This document shows positions 1 to 8,998 of a stretch of 64,000 nucleotides of DNA, one piece after another. Under the pieces are notes generated by a model. It made no database searches and was not told the origin of the DNA. It saw only the letters and a list, made by a program, of their open reading frames with translations. Source of the DNA: an uncultured cyanobacterium (GTDB lineage: Bacteria; Cyanobacteriota; Cyanobacteriia; PCC-6307; Cyanobiaceae). Positions within the stretch are counted from its first letter, which is position 1; each line of letters starts with the position of its first letter. Location of the stretch: contig CAIJRN010000052.1 of the NCBI GenBank assembly GCA_903823115.1, forward strand, positions 1 to 64,000, in the 5' to 3' direction. The translations under genes and the position numbers were made by a program.

Positions 1-51
1 CAGCAACTGGGAGAGCTGGGTCTTCGCCTGGTGGATGTTCACGGGCTCCAT
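1..51 (-). CDS. Phd/YefM-type antitoxin, N-terminal 17 codons only
   Basis: The minus strand reads an ATG at 51-49 followed by 16 open codons to the window edge, giving MEPVNIHQAKTQLSQLL. This matches the start of Phd/YefM antitoxins, whose N-terminus is typically 'VNIHEAKTHLSRLL' (family knowledge). Such proteins bind and neutralise a toxin and repress their own operon. The toxin gene would lie just beyond the left edge, downstream of this one. A palindrome sits 16 bases upstream of the ATG. The call rests on a very short stretch, but the match is characteristic. Confidence 0.6.
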   Translation of the reverse strand, partial: MEPVNIHQAKTQLSQLL

Positions 52-66
52 CGCCGGCCACTTTGA

Positions 67-84
67 ACTAAGTCTTAGCTTAGT
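67..84. promoter_or_regulatory. Palindrome upstream of the antitoxin gene, possible operator
   Basis: ACTAAG-TCTTAG-CTTAGT is a perfect 6-bp inverted repeat with a 6-base centre. It also contains the overlapping palindrome CTAAG-T-CTTAG (68-78). It lies just 5' of the Phd/YefM-like start codon. Antitoxins of this family usually bind palindromes at their own promoter, so an autoregulatory operator is a reasonable inference. Its A/T content stands out from the surrounding G+C-rich DNA. Confidence 0.4.
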
Positions 85-260
85 CCTGCCGGAACGCATG
101 CCGGCTGCCCGTTCGTGAAACGGTGCGGCTGCGTCAGCGGCACGGGCATCGAAGACGATGGGACGGCAGGATTCAGCCATGAGCATCTCGGCGAATCCAG
201 CCCGGCGAGGCGGCTGCCAAGCTGAAGCGGCCGTCCGCCGCGGTCCGCCGCTCCGCCCGT

Positions 261-1061
261 TTGTCCGTGATCGCCTCGGTGCCTCTGTCCCTGCCGATTG
301 TGGAAACCTTCCACTCGCTGCAGGGCGAAGGGCTCCATGCCGGCCGCAGCGCCTTCTTCATCCGCCTGGCGGGTTGCACGGTGGGCTGCAGTTGGTGCGA
401 CACCAAGCACTCCTGGCCGGCGGCCGTACACCCGCACCGCACCCTCCAAGAGCTGACCGCTGAAGCCCACCAGGCCGCCGCCGAGGGTGCCGCCTTCGTG
501 GTGATCACCGGTGGTGAGCCGCTTCACCACGATCTCAGCGGCCTCTGCACCGCACTGCGGCAGGCCAGCCGCAGCGAGGCTGAAGGAGGGAACAGGGCAG
601 ACGGTGGGCTGCCGGCAGGGCAGGCACAGCAGACGGGCCTTCCCCTGCCCATGCCCCTGCATCTGGAGACCAGCGGCGTGGATACGATCAGCGGCCATTT
701 CGACTGGATCACCCTCTCCCCCAAGCGCCACCGCCCCCCCACCGAACAGCTGCTGGCGGCCTGCCACGAGCTCAAGGTGGTGGTGGAGGGGGAGGCGGAT
801 CTGGCCTTCGCCGAGGCGATGGCCGAGCGGGCGCTCGCGCTGCGGCGCCAGGCCGGAAGCCCCCGGGGCGCCAGCACCGCTACCACGGCGGCCGGGGCTG
901 AGCCGGACACCGATCGCCAGCGGCTGCCGGGCCCCCCGGCCCTGCTGCTGCAACCGGCCTGGGAGTCGGCCCAGGGCCAGGAGCTGGCGATCGCCTACGT
1001 GCGCAGTCACCCCGCCTGGCGCCTCAGCCTGCAGGGCCACAAGTGGCTGGGGGTGCGCTGA
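261..1061 (+). CDS. queE: 7-carboxy-7-deazaguanine synthase (radical SAM)
   Basis: QueE converts 6-carboxytetrahydropterin to 7-carboxy-7-deazaguanine on the path to queuosine. The radical-SAM cysteines are visible as CTVGCSWC near residue 39, a CxxxCxxC motif typical of QueE. They follow the N-terminal signature ETFHSLQGEG, and the S-adenosylmethionine-binding ITGGEP motif comes later. The start is uncertain: TTG at 261 or GTG at 267, with no ATG close by. An insert rich in Gly, Ala and Gln around residues 105-130 lies just before the conserved LHLETSG and is absent from compact family members. queC, the next pathway enzyme, lies 4.5 kb away on the same strand. Confidence 0.9.
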   Translation: MSVIASVPLSLPIVETFHSLQGEGLHAGRSAFFIRLAGCTVGCSWCDTKHSWPAAVHPHRTLQELTAEAHQAAAEGAAFVVITGGEPLHHDLSGLCTALRQASRSEAEGGNRADGGLPAGQAQQTGLPLPMPLHLETSGVDTISGHFDWITLSPKRHRPPTEQLLAACHELKVVVEGEADLAFAEAMAERALALRRQAGSPRGASTATTAAGAEPDTDRQRLPGPPALLLQPAWESAQGQELAIAYVRSHPAWRLSLQGHKWLGVR

Positions 1062-1087
1062 GCACCTGAAGCCTGCCAGCGGCGGAC

Positions 1088-2317
1088 TCAGGATTCGGAG
1101 CTGGTGTGCAGCACCCGCTGCGGGAAGGGAATCTCAATCTCATGCGCCTGGAAGGCGTGCCAGATGGCGCGGCGCACCTCGCTGCAGATGCCGCCGTTCT
1201 CCATCGGATTGGCGATCCAGAAGCGCAGGGCGTAATCGATCGAAGAATCGCCGTAGTTGATCAGCAGACCCTTGGGCGCCGGCTGGGGCAACACGCGCGG
1301 ATTGGCGCGCGCCACCTCCTCCAGCAGGGCGATCACCCGGTCGGGGTCATGGCGGTAGGAGGCCCCCACCTGCACCTCACTGCGGCGCATGCGATCGGTG
1401 CCGGTGTAGGTGGTGGTGGTGGCGGTGAAGAAGGTCTGGTTGGGCACCACCAGCTCGACGTTGTCGCGATCGCGCCAGAGGGTGGCGGCCCGCAGGCCCA
1501 GCCGGCGCACTTCGACGGGATCCCCTTCAAACAGCAGGATCTCGCCGGGCCGCACCGAGCCCTCGAACAGCAGCCACAGGCCACTGACGAAGTTGGAGAA
1601 CACCTCCTTGATGCCGAAGCCCAGACCCACCGACAGGCCACCGGCGATGGCGGCGATGGCCGTGCCGTTGAGGCCGATCTGATTGGCCAGCCACAACACC
1701 CCCACCCCGATCAGCAGGTAGCGGAAGATCAGTTCGAACACCTTGCGGTTGCCGGCGCTCAGCCCCATCAGGCGCTGCAGCAGGAAGCCCAGGAACAGCA
1801 CCGGCAGCTCCGAGAGCACCACCAGGAAGTAGGGCAGACTCACCAGGAGCGCGGCACCACCGACGGTGAAGTGCTCGCCGAACATCGCGATCAACCGCAC
1901 ATCGGCGATCGCCTGCAGACCATCGAACCGATCGATGAACAGCAGCAGCGCCACCACCAGGAACAGGGGCCGCACGGCCCGGAACCAGTAGGACTCGACC
2001 GCATCGACGTTCTGGAAACGGCGCAGGATCAGGCGCAGGGCGTCGAGCGCCGTCCACACCGCCAACAGCTGGGCCGCCAGGACGATCAGCCCCGAGGCCA
2101 TGCCAGGCAGGGCCACCAGGGCCGCCGCCAGCGCCAGAATCCCGACTGCAGCCAGCTTGGCCAGCAGCGGCTGCCAGCTCGCCAGCGAGGGCCGGCGGCG
2201 CCGTTTCCAGGTCTGATGCAGCAGAAAGACGGCCACCAGGATCGCCAGCTGCAGGAGCACCGAGCCCCGCATCAGCATGCCGAACCAGCCGCCGATCAGA
2301 AAGAGAAGCTCGTTCAT
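1088..2317 (-). CDS. MscS-family mechanosensitive channel
   Basis: A membrane protein of 409 residues. Several hydrophobic helices fill the first 230 residues. The pore-lining helix and beta domain follow, in the stretch beginning GGLSVGLGFGIKEVFSNFVSG. The Gly/Ala-rich helix followed by a sheet domain (LLFEGDPVEVRRLGLRAATL) is the MscS hallmark. Such channels release solutes when membrane tension rises after osmotic downshock. The C-terminal alpha/beta part (about residues 290-400) is complete. The start codon overlaps the stop of the upstream solute-binding protein gene by 4 bases (ATGA), so the two are probably translated together. Confidence 0.85.
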   Translation of the reverse strand: MNELLFLIGGWFGMLMRGSVLLQLAILVAVFLLHQTWKRRRRPSLASWQPLLAKLAAVGILALAAALVALPGMASGLIVLAAQLLAVWTALDALRLILRRFQNVDAVESYWFRAVRPLFLVVALLLFIDRFDGLQAIADVRLIAMFGEHFTVGGAALLVSLPYFLVVLSELPVLFLGFLLQRLMGLSAGNRKVFELIFRYLLIGVGVLWLANQIGLNGTAIAAIAGGLSVGLGFGIKEVFSNFVSGLWLLFEGSVRPGEILLFEGDPVEVRRLGLRAATLWRDRDNVELVVPNQTFFTATTTTYTGTDRMRRSEVQVGASYRHDPDRVIALLEEVARANPRVLPQPAPKGLLINYGDSSIDYALRFWIANPMENGGICSEVRRAIWHAFQAHEIEIPFPQRVLHTSSES

Positions 2318-3636
2318 CGCCCCTGCCCCCCAGGTTGGGAGGCCCCGGCCAGAGCCTCGATCTGTTGCAGGGCCTCGGCGGGACGGAGATCGCCGTAGAT
2401 CGTTTGCTTGAGCACCTGGCTGATCGGCTGCGCCAGCCGCGTCACACCGACACCGCTGCGGAAGTTGGGCACGATCGAGCTGGCCAGGCTCTGCTCCATC
2501 GCCGCCAGTTCGGGCGCATTCTTGACCGGCACGATCACGGTCTGATTGACGGGCATGTTGCCGACAGCGCGTTCCATCAGGTTGTTCTGGCTGTAGTCAT
2601 TGAGCACGAACAGGGCGAATTTCTGGGCCACGCGCCGCTCCTCGGGATTGGAATCGCGCCCGAAGCTGATCAGCAGCAGCCGGGCGAAGGCCCGCGATGG
2701 CTGGCCATCCTTGGTCCTGGGCAAGGGAGACACGGCCAGGTTGGCGCCCAGATCGCGCCGCAGGCGGCGGATGGCGGTGGCGTTGCAACTGATCCAGTCG
2801 AGCTTGCCGACTTCCAGGGCCTGCACCAGATCATCGCCGTTGTCGAGAAACTTGAGCGTCGGCTCGACGTTGGCGCGGTAGAGCCACTGCAACCAGGCGA
2901 GCGCGGCCTTGTGGTCGGCGGGCTCCAGCACTGGCTTGCCATTGCTCGCCCTGGCCCCATCCAGCAGCCGGATCAACGGATCCTCAGCCCCGAAACCGGT
3001 GGAGGTCCACAGCAGTTCGTTGAACAGCAGCGGCAGGCCGATGCGCTTGCCCTCAGAGGCCAGGCGCACCAGGTCGTCGAGGCGCTGCGGAGGCGCGCTG
3101 ATCCGCCGGCGGTCGTAGCAGGCCAGGCTCGGCTGCACCAGGAACGGCAGCGCCAGATAGCGATGGCCCTGGCGAAACCCCGGCAGATACTGGATCGCCA
3201 GAGGGTCAAGCTGGGCCGGCGTCAGTTCACTGGGACGGCTGAGGCCCTTCTGGGCGAGGGCCTGGGCCGGCGCCGCCCGGGTGATCATCAGATCAGGACC
3301 GACCCCGAGCGAGGAACGGGCCGAGAGGGTGTCCAGCACCTGGGCCTCCGGGATGTAGCGCAGGTGCAGATTGACGCCGGGATTGTTCTGCATGAACTCC
3401 CGCGCCATCTGACTGGACAGCCGGTTAAGGCTCTCCCTCGACAACTGATCGGCTCCGGCCCCCGGCGAGATCGACACCTGCAGGTTGACCGGCAGCCGCT
3501 GACAGCCAGCACTGGCCACGGCCAGGGCCACCACAGCCAGCAGAACGCTGGGGCGACGGCCGGGGGTTCGGCGCAGGGGACGACGGGGATGCAGGCAAGA
3601 GAAATGACGCAAAGACGAGAACGCAGGCATCGCCAT
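2314..3636 (-). CDS. ABC-type solute-binding lipoprotein
   Basis: The 440-residue protein begins with a basic stretch and a hydrophobic segment ending in VASAGC near residue 45, a lipobox, so it is likely a membrane-anchored periplasmic lipoprotein. The mature part resembles family 1 extracellular solute-binding proteins (sugar-type). Examples are LHLRYIPEAQVLDTLSARSS, then the LPFLVQPSLACYDRR region and a C-terminal FALFVLNDYSQNNLMERAVGNMP segment. No permease or ATPase gene is adjacent, so its transporter must be elsewhere or it has another role. It sits between an amidohydrolase gene and an MscS gene with almost no spacing. The ligand cannot be read from the sequence. Confidence 0.75.
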   Translation of the reverse strand: MAMPAFSSLRHFSCLHPRRPLRRTPGRRPSVLLAVVALAVASAGCQRLPVNLQVSISPGAGADQLSRESLNRLSSQMAREFMQNNPGVNLHLRYIPEAQVLDTLSARSSLGVGPDLMITRAAPAQALAQKGLSRPSELTPAQLDPLAIQYLPGFRQGHRYLALPFLVQPSLACYDRRRISAPPQRLDDLVRLASEGKRIGLPLLFNELLWTSTGFGAEDPLIRLLDGARASNGKPVLEPADHKAALAWLQWLYRANVEPTLKFLDNGDDLVQALEVGKLDWISCNATAIRRLRRDLGANLAVSPLPRTKDGQPSRAFARLLLISFGRDSNPEERRVAQKFALFVLNDYSQNNLMERAVGNMPVNQTVIVPVKNAPELAAMEQSLASSIVPNFRSGVGVTRLAQPISQVLKQTIYGDLRPAEALQQIEALAGASQPGGQGR

Positions 3637-3638
3637 CC

Positions 3639-4865
3639 TCAGCGCGCCGCCCGACAGAGGGGCGGCGCCACGGCCTCAAGACCGGCGAGCTCGAAGAAGT
3701 TCTGGCCGAGGGCGATGCGGCGGAAGGCCTCATCGTTGACCCGGCCGAGGATGGCACTGGTGACAGCCAGCTCGTCCCGATACACCCCCTCGCCCTTGCC
3801 GGCGGCGGCCACGAAATCGGTGCCGGGGATGAAGCGGCGCGGCCAGCGATTGATCAGGCCGACGTAGAGATCGCGCTTGACGGGATCGCTGAACACCTGG
3901 TCATCAATCACGCGCCAGGAAAGATCGAACGAGAGGTTGGGATAGCGGCGCAGCAACGTTTCAAGCAGGGCCACATGATGGCGGACCTCACTGATGCTTT
4001 CCTGCTTGCTCTGGCCCAGATGCTGCCAATCGATTTCAGCCAGCTCCTTGGACAGACCGAGATGCATCCAGACGATGCGGTTGTTCGGATAGAGATTCAG
4101 AACCCGCTCCATCAGCGGCAGATACTTGAGAGGGTCCTTGTCATTGCCAAGATCAGAGTGAATGGCGATCGGAATGTTGCGTCGCTGCAACTCCGCCATG
4201 AACGGCTTCCAGGCGGCGATCCGCTCAATCGGCACCGCCTGATGGCCGTTGTTATACAGGGCCTGCTTGGCGAGGTTCACCTCCCCCATCCAGCGGAACA
4301 GGCCCGGATACTCCTTATCCAGAATCGCCATCTGCGGCAAGACCTCAGCCGGCTTGGCGAGGTCGGGAAACGTCATCGACAGCACCAGCTTCAGGCCGCT
4401 GGTGTCAACATCGAGGCTGTTCTCAGCGTTGCTGAAATCGCTCTTCAGGCTCGGATCCGCCGACACACCGGGACAGTCGAGGTAGTAGGTGCAGGGGGAA
4501 TTCACCGGCAGGCGCTGGCCGATGCCGTAGAGGTTGGCGAACAGGACTCCGCTCTGGCGCAGATAATTCAACAGGTCGGGGAAGGGGATCGGCCGTCCAC
4601 CGAAGGGCCGCACATGCAGGTGGGTATCGACCACCGCCAGCGGCAGCCTGGTCTGGCGGTCATAGCAATCGCTGCTTCCCTTGACGAAGTTGGCCAGGCT
4701 GAGCGGCCCCTGAATCGGCGTCTGGGCAACGAAGGCCAGGGCCCGACCCCCGGCCAGGCAGCCGACAGCCGCGGCGGCAACCACCAGGGAGGCCGCCCAG
4801 GGAGCCTGCAGGGAACCGGGCAGCCAGGCGCGCCTGGGCAGCAGGGATTTCAGAACATGCGGCAT
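3639..4865 (-). CDS. Exported amidohydrolase-like metal-dependent hydrolase
   Basis: The N-terminal 45 residues contain an export signal with a possible lipobox (AAAAVGC). A TIM-barrel amidohydrolase fold follows. It shows the HxH metal motif in VVDTHLHVRPFGG (about residue 80), later metal-ligand histidines in PIAIHSDLGND and WMHLGL, and a catalytic Asp in FIPGTDFVAAAG near residue 360. The substrate is unknown. The enzyme probably acts outside the cytoplasm. It is the first gene of a three-gene minus-strand unit with the solute-binding lipoprotein and MscS channel, at 2-base spacing to the next gene. Confidence 0.75.
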   Translation of the reverse strand: MPHVLKSLLPRRAWLPGSLQAPWAASLVVAAAAVGCLAGGRALAFVAQTPIQGPLSLANFVKGSSDCYDRQTRLPLAVVDTHLHVRPFGGRPIPFPDLLNYLRQSGVLFANLYGIGQRLPVNSPCTYYLDCPGVSADPSLKSDFSNAENSLDVDTSGLKLVLSMTFPDLAKPAEVLPQMAILDKEYPGLFRWMGEVNLAKQALYNNGHQAVPIERIAAWKPFMAELQRRNIPIAIHSDLGNDKDPLKYLPLMERVLNLYPNNRIVWMHLGLSKELAEIDWQHLGQSKQESISEVRHHVALLETLLRRYPNLSFDLSWRVIDDQVFSDPVKRDLYVGLINRWPRRFIPGTDFVAAAGKGEGVYRDELAVTSAILGRVNDEAFRRIALGQNFFELAGLEAVAPPLCRAAR

Positions 4866-4924
4866 GGGCTTGATCGACCGTGAATCGCCGATGGGTAGAA
4901 ACGAATCAGGGCAAAACTAGACGC

Positions 4925-5509
4925 TCACAGCACATTGGCCGGCCGTTGCACCCGCTCGGCCTTCCACAGGCGCCAGCGCACATCGAGATCCTTCGGCGCA
5001 TAGATCACGATCGGCAGACTGGCGTTGTAGGGCACCACGAAGGGCTTGGGTCCCATCGGCACGAACGCCTTGCGCTTGACACTGTCCGGCGGACAGGCCA
5101 TGCGGGTGGAGACCACCGGACCGACATCCTTGACCCGATAGATCTTGTAGCCCAGGCCCGGCAGGGTCTCGCTGCGCACCTTGCCGCCGAAGCGCTGGAT
5201 GTTGCAATCCACCTCCAGCTCCCGGCCGACGATCAACTCCACCCGCCAATCACTGGGATTGGGGGAAAGCCTGGGATCGGCAGTGGGCTGCAGCACCCCG
5301 GGCAACTGGATCACCCAGCGGCGCTCGCCGGCGGCGGCGGCCGGATAGGGCTTCAGATCCAGCAGGGGGATGGCGCGGGCCGCCCCGCCGTGGCCGACAC
5401 CGAGCTGCAGCGGCAGCAGCGCAGCGGCCAGCAGCAGCGCCATAGCCAGGGGATGGCGATGGCTGGGGCGGATGCTGGCGGCGGTTCGGCCGGAGCGGAC
5501 AGGGGGCAT
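4925..5509 (-). CDS. eco: Ecotin, periplasmic serine protease inhibitor
   Basis: From about residue 49 the protein aligns well with E. coli ecotin from memory: [55 protein letters not shown]. The two cysteines (in VDCN and MACP) match the disulfide that braces the inhibitory loop. The loop reads VSTRMACP where E. coli has VSTMMACP, so the P1 residue is Arg (codon 5104-5102). This predicts preference for trypsin-like proteases. The start at 5509 gives a signal peptide ending near GGAARA; the ATG at 5443 is an alternative. Ecotin dimerises through its C-terminus. It is divergent from queC. Confidence 0.9.
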   Translation of the reverse strand: MPPVRSGRTAASIRPSHRHPLAMALLLAAALLPLQLGVGHGGAARAIPLLDLKPYPAAAAGERRWVIQLPGVLQPTADPRLSPNPSDWRVELIVGRELEVDCNIQRFGGKVRSETLPGLGYKIYRVKDVGPVVSTRMACPPDSVKRKAFVPMGPKPFVVPYNASLPIVIYAPKDLDVRWRLWKAERVQRPANVL

Positions 5510-5615
5510 GGCGAGCAGGCGGCGGAGGGAAGGGGCGAGCAGCGGGGCGAACCGGCCGCTGCTGCATCTTGGCCAGAGCCGTCGTCGGCGTCGACCTGCC
5601 TTCCAGAATGGCTCC

Positions 5616-6323
5616 ATGACCTCCCCTGCTCCCACGGCGATCGCCCTCCTCTCCGGCGGCCTTGATTCGGCCACCGCCGCCGCCCTGGCCACAGAAGCCG
5701 GCTATCGCGTCATCGCCCTGTCCTTCGACTACGGCCAACGGCACCGCCGCGAACTGGAGGCCGCCCGCGCCGTGGCCACGGCCCTGGAGCTGGCCGAGCA
5801 CCACGTGCTGACGGTCGATCTGGCCGCCTGGGGCGGCTCAGCCCTGACCGATCCGTCGATCGCCGTGCCCACCGGCGGCGTGCAGACCGGCGTGATCCCC
5901 AGCACCTACGTGCCCGGCCGCAACACGGTGTTCATCGCCCTGGCCCTCAGCCTGGCGGAAGCCCGCGGGGCGGAGCGGATCGTGCTGGGGGTGAATGCGG
6001 TCGACTATTCCGGCTACCCCGACTGCCGGCCCGATTACCTGGAGGCCTTCCAGACCCTGGCCGACCTGGCCAGCAAGGCGGGCCGCGAAGGCCATGGCCC
6101 CCGGTTGTGGGCCCCGCTGGTGAACGCCACCAAGACCGAGATCGTGATCGAGGCCCTGCGGCTGGGGGTGCCGGTGGCCAGCACCTGGAGCTGTTACCAG
6201 GGCGGCGAACACGCCTGCGGACGCTGCGACAGCTGCCGCATCCGCGACGCCGCCCTGCGCGAGGCCGGCCGGCCCGATCTGGCCAGCAGCGAAGCGGATC
6301 TGACCCGTGGCCTCGTGGCATGA
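5616..6323 (+). CDS. queC: 7-cyano-7-deazaguanine synthase
   Basis: QueC uses ATP and ammonia to turn 7-carboxy-7-deazaguanine into preQ0. The PP-loop ATP motif SGGLDS lies near residue 12, and FDYGQRH follows. The C-terminal zinc site is present as the cysteine cluster in the [15 protein letters not shown] stretch (about residues 192-206). The length of 235 residues is normal. The ATG at 5616 is chosen because it precedes the conserved [11 protein letters not shown] start. The stop overlaps the start of pabB (ATGA), so queC, pabB and pabC form one transcription unit. Confidence 0.95.
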   Translation: MTSPAPTAIALLSGGLDSATAAALATEAGYRVIALSFDYGQRHRRELEAARAVATALELAEHHVLTVDLAAWGGSALTDPSIAVPTGGVQTGVIPSTYVPGRNTVFIALALSLAEARGAERIVLGVNAVDYSGYPDCRPDYLEAFQTLADLASKAGREGHGPRLWAPLVNATKTEIVIEALRLGVPVASTWSCYQGGEHACGRCDSCRIRDAALREAGRPDLASSEADLTRGLVA

Positions 6324-7627
6324 GCGCCCGCCAGCGCCTTGAGCTGCCCTGGTGCGAGCCGTGGCCCCTGGCCCAGGGCCTGGCCGCCGCCCTGGGAAGC
6401 GAGGGGCTGGTGTTCCTGGATGGCGACGGCAGCAGCCTGGGGCGCCGCTCCGTGCTGGGGCTGCAGCCGCAGGAGCTGATCTGCTGCCGCGGCTTGCCCG
6501 GCAGCCCCGGCGCCGAGGATCCCTTTCTGGCCCTGGAGCGGATGGCGGCCCGGGGCGGTCCCTGGCTGGGCTGGCTGGGCTACGAGGCGGGGGCCTGGGT
6601 GGAACCGGGCCCGCACTGGCAGGCCTCGGACATGGCCAGCCTCTGGGCCGCCCGTCACGATCCCCTGCTGCACTTCGATCGACAACTGCGGCGCTGCTGG
6701 CTGGAAGGGGAGGATCCGGCCCGATTGGAAGCGATGCGGCGCCTGCTGGCCGAGCTGGCGCCCACCACCCCGGAGCGATGCGACCTGCAACCGATAGCGC
6801 TGGAAGCCTGGCACTGGCACACGCCCGCCGAACAGTTCGCCCAGCAGGTGAGCCAACTGCAGCGGCGCATCGCCAGTGGCGACCTGTTCCAGGCCAACCT
6901 CACCGCCTGCTGCGAAACCCTGCTGACGCAGCAACCCGATCTCCTCGGCCTGCATGGGCGCTTGCGCCAGCACTGTCCGGCCCCCTTCGGCGGCCTGGCG
7001 ATCGCGGGCGAGGAGGCCCTGATCTCGGCCTCGCCGGAGCGGTTTCTGCGCCTCGGCAGCGATGGCAGCATCGAGACCAGGCCGATCAAGGGCACCCGCC
7101 CCCGCAGCGGCGATCCCGAGGCCGATGCGGATGCCGCCGCCGCCCTGGTCTGCGATCCCAAGGACCGGGCCGAAAACGTCATGATCGTCGATCTGATGCG
7201 CAACGATCTGGGACGGATCTGCGTGCCTGGATCCATCGACGTACCCCAGCTGCTGGGACTGGAGAGCTACGCCCAGGTGCATCACCTCACCTCGGTGGTC
7301 ACGGGCCAGCTGCAGCCGGGGCGAGGGCTGGTGGATCTGCTGCGGGCCTGCTGGCCGGGGGGCTCGATCACCGGGGCACCGAAAGTGCGGGCCTGCCAGC
7401 GCCTCAGTGAACTGGAGCCGGTGGCGCGGGGGCCCTACTGCGGCTCCCTCTTCCACCTCGGCGCCGACGGCAGCTTCGACAGCAGCATCCTGATCCGCAC
7501 CCTGATGGTGAAAGGGCGGCGGCTGCGGCTGCACGCCGGCGGCGGCATCGTCGCCGACTCCGATCCCCAGGGTGAGGCGGTGGAAATGGGCTGGAAAATC
7601 CGGCCCCTGCTCGAGGCCCTGGCCTGA
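6320..7627 (+). CDS. pabB: Aminodeoxychorismate synthase component I
   Basis: A chorismate-binding enzyme of 435 residues that makes 4-amino-4-deoxychorismate for p-aminobenzoate and folate, using ammonia from a PabA-type glutaminase. Visible family motifs are PIKGTRPR (about residue 255), [13 protein letters not shown] and [12 protein letters not shown]. The Lys in PIKGT, where anthranilate synthase has Ala (PIAGT), favours PabB over TrpE; this is family knowledge. No glutaminase domain is fused. It overlaps queC by 4 bases and pabC by 1 base, and pabC supplies the next reaction. Confidence 0.9.
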   Translation: MSARQRLELPWCEPWPLAQGLAAALGSEGLVFLDGDGSSLGRRSVLGLQPQELICCRGLPGSPGAEDPFLALERMAARGGPWLGWLGYEAGAWVEPGPHWQASDMASLWAARHDPLLHFDRQLRRCWLEGEDPARLEAMRRLLAELAPTTPERCDLQPIALEAWHWHTPAEQFAQQVSQLQRRIASGDLFQANLTACCETLLTQQPDLLGLHGRLRQHCPAPFGGLAIAGEEALISASPERFLRLGSDGSIETRPIKGTRPRSGDPEADADAAAALVCDPKDRAENVMIVDLMRNDLGRICVPGSIDVPQLLGLESYAQVHHLTSVVTGQLQPGRGLVDLLRACWPGGSITGAPKVRACQRLSELEPVARGPYCGSLFHLGADGSFDSSILIRTLMVKGRRLRLHAGGGIVADSDPQGEAVEMGWKIRPLLEALA

Positions 7628-8514
7628 TGGACGAGAACAGCCACCAGCCGGGCGAGCCGATCGGCTGGATCGCCGACCCCGAGGTTGACATCGGCACCGA
7701 GACGACTCTGAGCAGCGGCCGCTGGGGCCATCCCGATCAGCTGGCCCTGCCCCTGAGCGATCGGGGCCTGCAGCTGGCCGATGGCCTGTTCGAAACGGTG
7801 CTGGTGGAAGCGGGCCAACCCCGCCTGCTGCAGGAACACCTGAGACGCTGGCAGGGCTCTGCGGCCCTGCTCGGCATGGCGTCACCACCGAGCGCCGAGG
7901 CCCTGAAACCTCACCTCGCTGAAGCGGTGCGGCGCAGCGGCATCCGGCAGGGGGCCCTGAGGCTGAACTGGAGCCGGGGCAGCGGCAGCCGGGGCCTCGA
8001 TCTGCCCGGCGCCGGGCAGCCGCCACTGGTCCATCGCTTCTGGCTGCAGCTGGTTGCCTGCCAGCCCGCCTTTGGTGCGATCACGACGATCATCAGTCGC
8101 CATGAACGCCGCAATGCCGACAGCCTGCTGAGCCGTTGCAAGAGCTTTGCCTACGGCGCCCAGATCCAGGCCCGGCGCGAAGCCCGAGCCGCCGGCGCTG
8201 ATGAGGCCCTGCTGCTGAGCTCCAGCGGCGAGCTCTGCTGCGGCAGTGTCGCCAATCTGTTGGTGCTGCGCTCAGGCCAGTGGTGGACCCCGCCGGCCAG
8301 CAGCGGCTGCCTGCCCGGGGTGATGCGGCAGCGGGCCCTGGAGAGCGACCTGGCCCGGGAGGCAAGCCTCGACCGCGCCGATCTGCTCGGCAGCGATGGC
8401 GCCCTGTTGATCAACAGCCTGAGCTGCAGGCCCCTGAGCAGCTGCGACGCCCTTGAGCTTCCGCCAATAGCGAAAGCTCAAGCGCAGGCGCTCTGGCGGA
8501 ACCTACTGGACTAG
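7627..8514 (+). CDS. pabC: Aminodeoxychorismate lyase (class IV aminotransferase fold)
   Basis: The 295-residue protein has the fold-type IV PLP-enzyme pattern: LSDRGLQLADGLFETVLVE (residues 40-58), the PLP lysine in SLLSRCKSFAYGAQIQARRE, and SSSGELCCGSVANLLVL. PabC cleaves aminodeoxychorismate to p-aminobenzoate and pyruvate. Position directly after pabB, with the start codon sharing the final A of the pabB stop, supports the role. A branched-chain or D-amino-acid aminotransferase is the main alternative, but context argues against it. Confidence 0.88.
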   Translation: MDENSHQPGEPIGWIADPEVDIGTETTLSSGRWGHPDQLALPLSDRGLQLADGLFETVLVEAGQPRLLQEHLRRWQGSAALLGMASPPSAEALKPHLAEAVRRSGIRQGALRLNWSRGSGSRGLDLPGAGQPPLVHRFWLQLVACQPAFGAITTIISRHERRNADSLLSRCKSFAYGAQIQARREARAAGADEALLLSSSGELCCGSVANLLVLRSGQWWTPPASSGCLPGVMRQRALESDLAREASLDRADLLGSDGALLINSLSCRPLSSCDALELPPIAKAQAQALWRNLLD

Positions 8515-8533
8515 ATCGCCGCCCTTGAGCCGC

Positions 8534-8998
8534 TCAGTAGCAACCCTGAACAGAGATGCGATAGGTGAAGCCCGTGGCCGCCATGTTGTCGGTGGCGCCC
8601 ACTTTGATATTCACCTGGCTGACCAGCTTGCCGGGAATCGCTTTCACCCTGACCGAACCACCGCTGCCGGGATCGGGGGTGAAGTTCTTGTTGTACACCT
8701 GCAGATTGGAGCCGTCGCTGAACTTCATATACGCCTGAATCGGATAAGTGGCACTCACCGAGGAATTGGCCGTGAAGAACAGCTTGTAGCTGCGATAGGG
8801 CTTGGTGACGAAGAAATCTGTATTCCAATTAGGCCGGCCCAGGGGATTGCCGGGGCTGATCGTTTTGGTGACGATATTGGTGGCGCCATCGCCCCCAACC
8901 GGGCTGAGAAATTCACAAGGCTCAGCCAGGGCGGGCGCTGCACCGAGGGCGACGCAGGCAGCGATGCCGAGGGCGGAGCGCAGTGGGGTGATCACCAT
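8534..8998 (-). CDS. Small secreted protein of unknown function
   Basis: A 154-residue protein beginning with a clear signal peptide (RSALGIAACVALGAAPALA, cleavage before EPCEF). The mature part is about 125 residues, rich in Ser, Thr, Asn and aromatic residues. It has one Cys at its start and one at the C-terminal end (QGCY), possibly a disulfide closing a beta-sandwich. I do not recognise a family. The ATG at 8998 is preferred to an in-frame one at 9025 because it starts the signal peptide directly. It is convergent with pabC at 19-base spacing. Confidence 0.7.
   Translation of the reverse strand: MVITPLRSALGIAACVALGAAPALAEPCEFLSPVGGDGATNIVTKTISPGNPLGRPNWNTDFFVTKPYRSYKLFFTANSSVSATYPIQAYMKFSDGSNLQVYNKNFTPDPGSGGSVRVKAIPGKLVSQVNIKVGATDNMAATGFTYRISVQGCY

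Noticed and set aside
6320..7627. trpE (anthranilate synthase component I)
   Set aside because: The diagnostic PIKGT with Lys rather than Ala, and the adjoining pabC, favour pabB.
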